Assembly: GCA_035315685.1 (NCBI GenBank)
Contig: DATFXR010000246.1
Coordinates: forward strand, 1-28,347
Length of the DNA stretch: 28,347 nucleotides
Direction of reading: 5' to 3'
Source: QHWK01 sp035315685
Lineage (GTDB): Bacteria > Acidobacteriota > Vicinamibacteria > Vicinamibacterales > CAVVIG01
Part shown: positions 23,747-28,347 of the stretch, piece by piece
How the letters are laid out: every line of letters begins with the position of its first letter
Numbering within the stretch: position 1 is the first letter of the stretch
Notes under the pieces: generated by a model
Database searches by the model: none
Told to the model about the DNA's origin: nothing
The model's input: the letters and a program-made list of their open reading frames with translations, nothing else
Position numbers and translations under genes: made by a program

Positions 23747-24355
23747 TTACCGTGTGCCCGCCTGGGCGCTCGTCGTCGCGCGCGGCGCCGCAGCCGGCGA
23801 TGCCGTCAGCACGACGTGAATGCTGATGTCGTCGCTGACGCCGACGCCAAGGTAGGTGGGCTCGGGAATCTGAAATGCGGAGATCTTGAGCGGGAAGGTC
23901 GCGTCGACTTTGTAGGCCTTGCCGTCCTGCTGCAGTTCCGCTGTCCCGGTCACGTCGCGCTGCTGGCCGTGCAGCGTGAGCGTTCCGGAGAACGTGGTCT
24001 TGCCCGAGAGCTTCTGGATCTTGAGGTTCTCGAACTTCGCCACCGCGAAGTCCCCGCCCTTCTGGACCTCGAGGTAGTTGTTGCGCAGATGACGGTCGCG
24101 CAGCGAGATGCCGGTCTCGAGCTTGATCAGGTCGACGGTGAACGTTCCTTTCACGGCGCCGCCCGAATCGGGCGTGATGCTGCCGATCAGCGCGCTCGTC
24201 TTCGCGTCGAAGCTGCCGCCGATGGTGAGCGGACAGTTCACGGTGACCTGGGCGCTCGTGACCTGCAATGCGTCGTCGGCTCGAGCAGCGGCGGGAACTA
24301 GGGCCGTCGCCAGAACAGCCACAGTGAGCAGACAGTTTGGTCGAACATTCTTCAT
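23747..24355 (-). CDS. Secreted YceI-family protein
   Basis: The 202-residue protein has a signal peptide (MKNVRPNCLLTVAVLATALV, cleavage near ARA|DD) and a YceI lipocalin-like barrel: GGSFDAKTSALIGSITPDSG near the start, IKLETGISLRDRHLRNNYLE in the middle, TFSGTLTLHGQQRDVTGTAE, and LKISAFQIPEPTYLGVGVSD near the end. YceI-like proteins bind isoprenoid or other amphiphilic molecules in the periplasm; here a quinone-like or lipid ligand is possible but unproven. The ATG at 24355 has AGGAGGG six bases upstream. It lies on the same strand as the cytochrome locus, separated by a perfect hairpin, so it may be the first gene of the same unit or a separate gene. Confidence 0.9.
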   Translation of the reverse strand: MKNVRPNCLLTVAVLATALVPAAARADDALQVTSAQVTVNCPLTIGGSFDAKTSALIGSITPDSGGAVKGTFTVDLIKLETGISLRDRHLRNNYLEVQKGGDFAVAKFENLKIQKLSGKTTFSGTLTLHGQQRDVTGTAELQQDGKAYKVDATFPLKISAFQIPEPTYLGVGVSDDISIHVVLTASPAAAPRATTSAQAGTR

Positions 24356-24818
24356 CGCAGTCCCTCCTGTTGAAATCGCCGTCACGCGCGCAGAAGGGGC
24401 AACCGATGTGCCACAGCCGCACGATCGCGATGCTTGTGCGGGCCGCACACGCGCACAGACGCCGACCGCACAAGCTCTTGTCGCGATCGGGTCGGCGAAT
24501 TCGTGCCGCCACAAACGTTCGCGCGGCGTGAGACGGCACGCACGCGCATCGATCAATGTTCGAGGCGTGTCGACAATATCGTGCGTGCGCGAGCGCGATC
24601 GCGCACGATCGCGCAACGTCACGCAGACGACGTGGCGTGACTCGGTGGAACAGACGCGATGCGCGCCGATGTGGTCTCGCGGCCACACATCGATCGACGG
24701 CGGTGCGCGATGCGCAGACGCGCATTCGTGGTGGAAGCAATCATGCGGACGGTGATCGCGAGGTCGGTGTGACGTCGATGTGACGAGCGTGAAGAAGCGC
24801 GACGTGTGCGCGCGGAAA
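24356..24818. other. Long non-coding region upstream of the YceI and cytochrome genes
   Basis: No convincing gene is found here. The region is rich in CGCG/GATCG words. It has a perfect 12-bp palindrome (GCGCGATCGCGC, 24593-24604) and a 7-bp inverted repeat with a 10-base loop (GTCACGC 24618-24624, GCGTGAC 24635-24641). These lie about 240-290 bases upstream of the YceI start, far for a simple operator, but this is the only long gap in which the promoter of the cytochrome locus can lie. I could not assign -35/-10 elements. Confidence 0.45.
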
Positions 24819-24899
24819 AGCAACCGCAGAGAACGCAGAGAACGCAGAGAAAACAATTTCAAGAAAGTTTCTGCGGTCTCTGCGATCTCTGCGGCTGCT
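24819..24899. repeat. CGCAGAG-family hairpin repeat
   Basis: The left arm (AGCAACCGCAGAGAACGCAG, continuing to ~24852) and the right arm (TTTCTGCGGTCTCTGCGATC, continuing to 24899) are near-complementary around a short AT-rich loop. It is the same family as the elements at 14433-14758. It lies 37 bases past the stop of the FN3/Ig-like gene, where it could serve as that gene's terminator. Confidence 0.85.
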
Positions 24900-24935
24900 C
24901 TCCCGCACAGGCCTCACGGCTGAGTCGCGTTCACG

Positions 24936-27068
24936 TCACTGCACGTTGGCGGTCACCGCACTGTTTCCAGACGGCGTGAACGTGCAGCTCCGCTGCTTCC
25001 GGCCGCTGCTCGAACAGGCGCCTGACCAGATGGCGTCGCGGCTGCCGCTGGTGAGCGTGATCGCAGCGCCGAACGCGAACGATGCGGAGCTGGTGCTGCC
25101 GACGGGCACATTCAACCCTGTGGGACTCGAGGTCACGCGCACACCGCTGCGCCCGGTGGCCGTGAGTGTGACGGTCACTGATTGCGATGGCGGCGGCGGA
25201 GGCGGAGGCGGAGGCGGCGCAACGTCGGGCGTGACCGTCAACTGCGCCGACTGCGTCACGCCGCCGCCCATCACGGTCATCGTGACCACCGTGGTCGTGG
25301 TGACCTGCGACGTGAAGACGGTGAAGCCGCCGGCGGTTGTGCCGGATGGAATCGTGACGCTGCCGTTGACCCGTGCAATCGTCGGTTGGCTGCTCGACAG
25401 CTGGAACGTCGTGTCGGTAGCCTGCGCGGATGCGATCGTCACTCGCCCCGATGAACTCCCGCCGGTACCGACGACGGACGTCGGACTGAGCGTCAGTCCC
25501 GCCGGCGCCGGCTGCGGCGTCAGGGTGACACGGCCCTGCGTGCTCACGCCGTTCCACGATGCAGTGATCGTCGCCGTGGTCGTCGCGCTGACCAGGCTGG
25601 TCGGCAGTGCGAACGACGTCGAGAAGCTGCCCGGACTGACGACGACTGAGGCAGGCGGCGTCACAGCCGGCGAGTCGCTGGCCAACGCCACCGCCGCGCC
25701 TCCGGGCGGCGCCTGGCCGGTCAACATCACGATCGCGCCCGGACTGGCTCCGCCGTTGATCGTGCCGGGCGAGATCGTCAGCGACTTCAAGGCCGATTCC
25801 CCGACCGTCAGCTGGCCGGTCGCCGAGCCGCCGTTCAACGTCGCGGTGATCGTCACCGGCGTCGCCGCGGCGACCTGACCGGCCTGCATCTGGAATTGCG
25901 CCCACGCGATGTTGGCCGGCATCGTGATCGACGGCGGCACCGGCGCTGCGCTCGGATTCGAGCTCGAAAGGCTCACGGACGTCGCGACCGGAGGCGCGCT
26001 GGTCAGTTGCACCTGCACCCACGTGGTCGCGCCGCTGGTGACTGGATTGCTGGTGAACGACACCGAGACCGGCGTCGGGGGCGCCGAACTGACCGTGAAG
26101 GTGCCGGTCGCCGACCAGGGCGTCACCGCCGCCGTCGTCGGTGAGGCATCGCCCTGCACCGAGTGCACGCGCCAGAACTTCTTGCCCGGCGTCAGCGACA
26201 GGACCGTCCGTGTCGGATTGTTCAGCTGGCTGTCAAAGTCCTCGATCGTATTGAAGCCGCTGTCCTTCGCGATCTGCAGGTCGTAGCCGCTCGGCTGCGG
26301 GTTGGGCGATTCGGTCCATGTGAGCGTAATCGGCAAGGTGAGCGTCGCCCCGTTGGCGGGCGCGATCGGCGACAGCGCCGGCGGCACCGGGTTGCTGTAC
26401 AGGACCGAGAACGCCTGCAGGTTCGACGGCGCACTGTACACGCCGTTCGCGTCGACGGCGAACACGCGGCAGAAGTAGTGGCCCTCCGGATTGCCGATCG
26501 CGAACGAGTAGGTCGGGTTCGGGATGTTGTTGAACTGAATGCGCGTCCCGACCGGAAAGTTCGTGTCAGTCGCTGCCTGGAACACGTAAGTCGCCGCGCC
26601 AGGGACGGCGTTCCAGGTGAAGGTCATCACTTCGTACGGGTGGAACGTGTTGTAGGCCTTCGGCGGCGCGAGTTGCGGCGCGTCGGGAACACCCGCGCCG
26701 ACACCCGAGACCGTGAAGCTGCGCGCCGACGACCACGCGCCCTGCTCGAACGCTCCGTTGACGGCCTGCACGCGCCAGAAGTAGGTTCCCGTGCCCAGGC
26801 CGCTGACGATGTCCGAGGTGGCGCCGTTGGTGGAGTTCTGCAGCACGACCGGCGTGAAGCTCGAAGACGGACTCACCTGCCAGTTGTAGGCGACGACACC
26901 CGCCGGATCCGACACCGCCCCCCAGGCGATGGTGAACGGCTCCGCGAGGCTGCCGCCGTCGGCGGGGGCCACGGGAGTCGGAGCCAGCGGGACCGCTGAC
27001 AGCGCGCCGTCGAATCCCGCAATCAGCGCCGCTGCCAACACCAGCACGAAGCGAAGTTGTTTGGTCAT
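24936..27068 (-). CDS. Secreted FN3/Ig-like repeat protein with polyproline linker
   Basis: The 710-residue protein starts MTKQLRFVLVLAAALIAGFD (signal peptide). Residues ~27-320 hold three fibronectin-III-like units (FTIAWGAVSDPAGVVAYNWQ; MTFTWNAVPGAATYVFQAAT; ITLTWTESPNPQPSGYDLQI). Three Ig-like tandem domains of ~90 residues follow, each running from a VSLSSSNPS-type strand to an 'xSATGQLTV'-type end. Then comes a run of ten prolines (encoded near 25189-25219) and a C-terminal ~80-residue domain with two cysteines (GACSSS, RSCTFTP). I see no catalytic motif, so a surface, adhesive or carbohydrate-binding role is likely. The Met at 27068 was chosen because the 16 residues before it are unlike a signal peptide. 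It is divergent from the TonB receptor gene; the ligand is unknown. Confidence 0.87.
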   Translation of the reverse strand: MTKQLRFVLVLAAALIAGFDGALSAVPLAPTPVAPADGGSLAEPFTIAWGAVSDPAGVVAYNWQVSPSSSFTPVVLQNSTNGATSDIVSGLGTGTYFWRVQAVNGAFEQGAWSSARSFTVSGVGAGVPDAPQLAPPKAYNTFHPYEVMTFTWNAVPGAATYVFQAATDTNFPVGTRIQFNNIPNPTYSFAIGNPEGHYFCRVFAVDANGVYSAPSNLQAFSVLYSNPVPPALSPIAPANGATLTLPITLTWTESPNPQPSGYDLQIAKDSGFNTIEDFDSQLNNPTRTVLSLTPGKKFWRVHSVQGDASPTTAAVTPWSATGTFTVSSAPPTPVSVSFTSNPVTSGATTWVQVQLTSAPPVATSVSLSSSNPSAAPVPPSITMPANIAWAQFQMQAGQVAAATPVTITATLNGGSATGQLTVGESALKSLTISPGTINGGASPGAIVMLTGQAPPGGAAVALASDSPAVTPPASVVVSPGSFSTSFALPTSLVSATTTATITASWNGVSTQGRVTLTPQPAPAGLTLSPTSVVGTGGSSSGRVTIASAQATDTTFQLSSSQPTIARVNGSVTIPSGTTAGGFTVFTSQVTTTTVVTMTVMGGGVTQSAQLTVTPDVAPPPPPPPPPPSQSVTVTLTATGRSGVRVTSSPTGLNVPVGSTSSASFAFGAAITLTSGSRDAIWSGACSSSGRKQRSCTFTPSGNSAVTANVQ

Positions 27069-27386
27069 GGCGGCGCGTCGCGAGCAATCCGGCAGCCAGC
27101 GGATCGTATGGATCACAGACGTGCACGTGTGCGCCGCCGCACTCTCGAATTAGGGAGATAATTAAATAACAAATGCTGCGCACATGACGATTTGCCGTGA
27201 ATGGTTCACCGTGTGACCTGACAGCCACACGAGAGCCGGCTCAGCGACACGACTGATCGGTCGGATTACGAGATTGGCGTCCGATCGGCCGGTCCGACCT
27301 CCCGCGGTCGGTTGCGCAGAGATCTCGATAACAGACTTGCCGGCTGAGCTCGAAAGTCGGATCATGCGCGCACGAGGTGATCCCCT
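27069..27386. promoter_or_regulatory. Divergent intergenic region between the FN3/Ig gene and the TonB receptor gene
   Basis: There is no gene in these 318 bases. The only AT-rich island (27149-27173, TTAGGGAGATAATTAAATAA and flanks) is a likely core-promoter area for one or both divergent genes. A perfect 10-bp palindrome (ACGTGCACGT, 27119-27128) lies beside it and could be an operator. The receptor ATG at 27387 is preceded by GAGGTG. Confidence 0.45.
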
Positions 27387-28347
27387 ATGCGGACGTTGTG
27401 TGTGTTGACCGCCATCATCACCCTGGCCGGTCCCGTTCCCGCGGCCGCCCAATCACAGATCACGACGGGCGTGATCGACGGCACCGTCATCGACTCGAGC
27501 GGGGGCGTGCTGCCGGGCGTCGACGTCGAAGTGCGCAACGTCGAGACCAACTTCACGCGGTCGCTCGTGACCGACCGCGACGGCCGGTTCGTGGCGCCGC
27601 AATTGCCGGCCGGCCGCTACACGGTCACGATGCAGCTCGCCGGCTTCGCCAGGCTGGTCGAGGAGAACGTTCTCGTGTCTGTCGGGCAAACCGTGCGCCT
27701 GACGTCGACCATGAAGGTGTCGGCAATCTCCGAAACCGTGACCGTGTCGAGCTCGGCGGAGACCGTCGATACGGCGCGCACGGCCGTGGCGAATACGCTC
27801 GACGAGACGACCATCGGCACGACGCCGATCCTTGGCCGTAAGTTCGAGGATTTGTTGACGTTGACGCCCGGCGTGAGCATCGTGCAGGGCCCGGACGGCG
27901 ACGAAATCAACATCGCCGGCCAGCGCGGCATCTTCAACAACATCAGCCTCGATGGCGGCGACTACACCAACGGCTTCTTCGGTGAGCAGGTGGGTGGCCA
28001 GCGCGCCGCCATCGACATCACGCTCGAGGCGGTGAAGGAGTTCCAGGTGATTGCCAGCGGCGCCACGGCCGAGTTCGGTCACACCGCCGGCGGCGTCGTC
28101 AACGTCATCACCAAGTCCGGAACCAACACCGTGAACGGCTCGCTGTTCTACTATCAGCGCCTCGAGGGGCTGACGGCGAACACCTCGGACGGCAAGCCGC
28201 TCACCGACTTCCATCGCGAACAGCTGGGCGGCACCGTCGGCGGGCCGGTCGTGAAAGACAAGGCGTTCTATTTCTTCGCGCTCGAAGGCGTCCGCGAGAA
28301 CCTGCAGCGAGCCAACCTGTCGGAACCGATCGGCACTCCGTGTCCGG
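27387..28347 (+). CDS. TonB-dependent receptor with carboxypeptidase-like N-terminal domain, 3' end outside the window
   Basis: An open frame runs from the ATG at 27387 (ribosome binding site GAGGTG) through the right window edge, 320 codons with no stop. The signal peptide is MRTLCVLTAIITLAGPVPAA, ending AAAQ. Residues ~27-110 are a carboxypeptidase-regulatory-like domain (GTVIDSSGGVLPGVDVEVRN, LPAGRYTVTMQLAGFA). The plug domain follows (GRKFEDLLTLTPGVSI, INIAGQRGIFNNISLDGGDY, FGHTAGGVVNVITKSGTN), then the first barrel strands. This architecture is common in Acidobacteriota and Bacteroidota receptors for large or sugar-containing substrates. No substrate-specific signature is visible in this part. 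The adjacent FN3/Ig protein is divergent, so any joint role is speculative. Confidence 0.93.
   Translation, partial: MRTLCVLTAIITLAGPVPAAAQSQITTGVIDGTVIDSSGGVLPGVDVEVRNVETNFTRSLVTDRDGRFVAPQLPAGRYTVTMQLAGFARLVEENVLVSVGQTVRLTSTMKVSAISETVTVSSSAETVDTARTAVANTLDETTIGTTPILGRKFEDLLTLTPGVSIVQGPDGDEINIAGQRGIFNNISLDGGDYTNGFFGEQVGGQRAAIDITLEAVKEFQVIASGATAEFGHTAGGVVNVITKSGTNTVNGSLFYYQRLEGLTANTSDGKPLTDFHREQLGGTVGGPVVKDKAFYFFALEGVRENLQRANLSEPIGTPCP

Noticed and set aside
24356..24818. Small genes in the gap upstream of YceI
   Set aside because: Short frames exist on both strands but have no start-site support, no domain, and mostly reflect repetitive CGCG-rich sequence.
1..28347. tRNA, rRNA or riboswitch genes
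   Set aside because: I saw no cloverleaf arms, rRNA signature or riboswitch core by eye; a covariance-model scan would be needed to exclude small RNAs.

Overview
The window looks like a chromosomal segment of a high-GC, Gram-negative soil or sediment bacterium, most likely an Acidobacteriota member (Vicinamibacteria-like). Three things point there: an orphan MacB/FtsX-type permease with two FtsX domains and no ATPase (the 'ADOP' type typical of that phylum), a TonB-dependent receptor with an N-terminal carboxypeptidase-regulatory-like domain, and a TPR-CHAT lipoprotein behind an ECF sigma/anti-sigma pair. This assignment is inference from gene content. No rRNA, tRNA or CRISPR was seen.

Layout. 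(1) 1-521, minus: 5' part of a secreted protein of unknown function. (2) 752-5462, minus: a compact operon of ECF sigma factor, zinc-binding anti-sigma factor, an unrecognised protein and a TPR-CHAT lipoprotein, probably a signal-responsive regulatory unit. (3) 5621-7851, minus: soxR, a DUF1080 protein and a DUF6282 amidohydrolase-like protein. Facing them is a plus-strand pair, an SDR oxidoreductase and a QueA-family protein (7933-9779), with a perfect 18-bp SoxR-type operator in the divergent gap. (4) 9905-12349, plus: the ADOP permease. (5) 12350-12643: nested direct and inverted copies of a REP-like sequence. (6) 12644-24355, minus: the main interest, a ten-gene cytochrome locus. In transcription order it encodes YceI, a 13-site multiheme cytochrome, a thioredoxin-fold/TPR protein whose two catalytic cysteines are serines, a 9-heme cytochrome, an NHL propeller, a 4-heme cytochrome, a PpiC/SurA-type PPIase, a probable outer-membrane beta-barrel, a second NHL propeller and a 12-site multiheme cytochrome. 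From 23653 to 14765 neighbouring genes overlap or nearly touch, so they are very probably one transcript. (7) 24936-27068, minus: a secreted FN3/Ig-like repeat protein. (8) 27387-28347, plus: the start of a TonB-dependent receptor.

How it fits together. The locus encodes four secreted cytochromes with 36 CXXCH motifs plus two CX3CH motifs, an envelope chaperone, a probable outer-membrane barrel and extracytoplasmic propellers. This is the parts list expected for moving electrons across or outside the cell envelope (a porin-cytochrome conduit or cytochrome filament), but no member matches a named system I can recognise.

Repeats are informative. A hairpin family (arms built on CGCAGAG) occurs at about 626-735, in three tandem copies at 14433-14758, and at 24819-24899. 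The tandem copies have a 122-bp period, and each includes the last 14 codons of the neighbouring NHL gene. The start of the next cytochrome gene lies inside this array. A second hairpin family (core GGGGTCGGGA) sits at 12391-12643 and 23673-23733.
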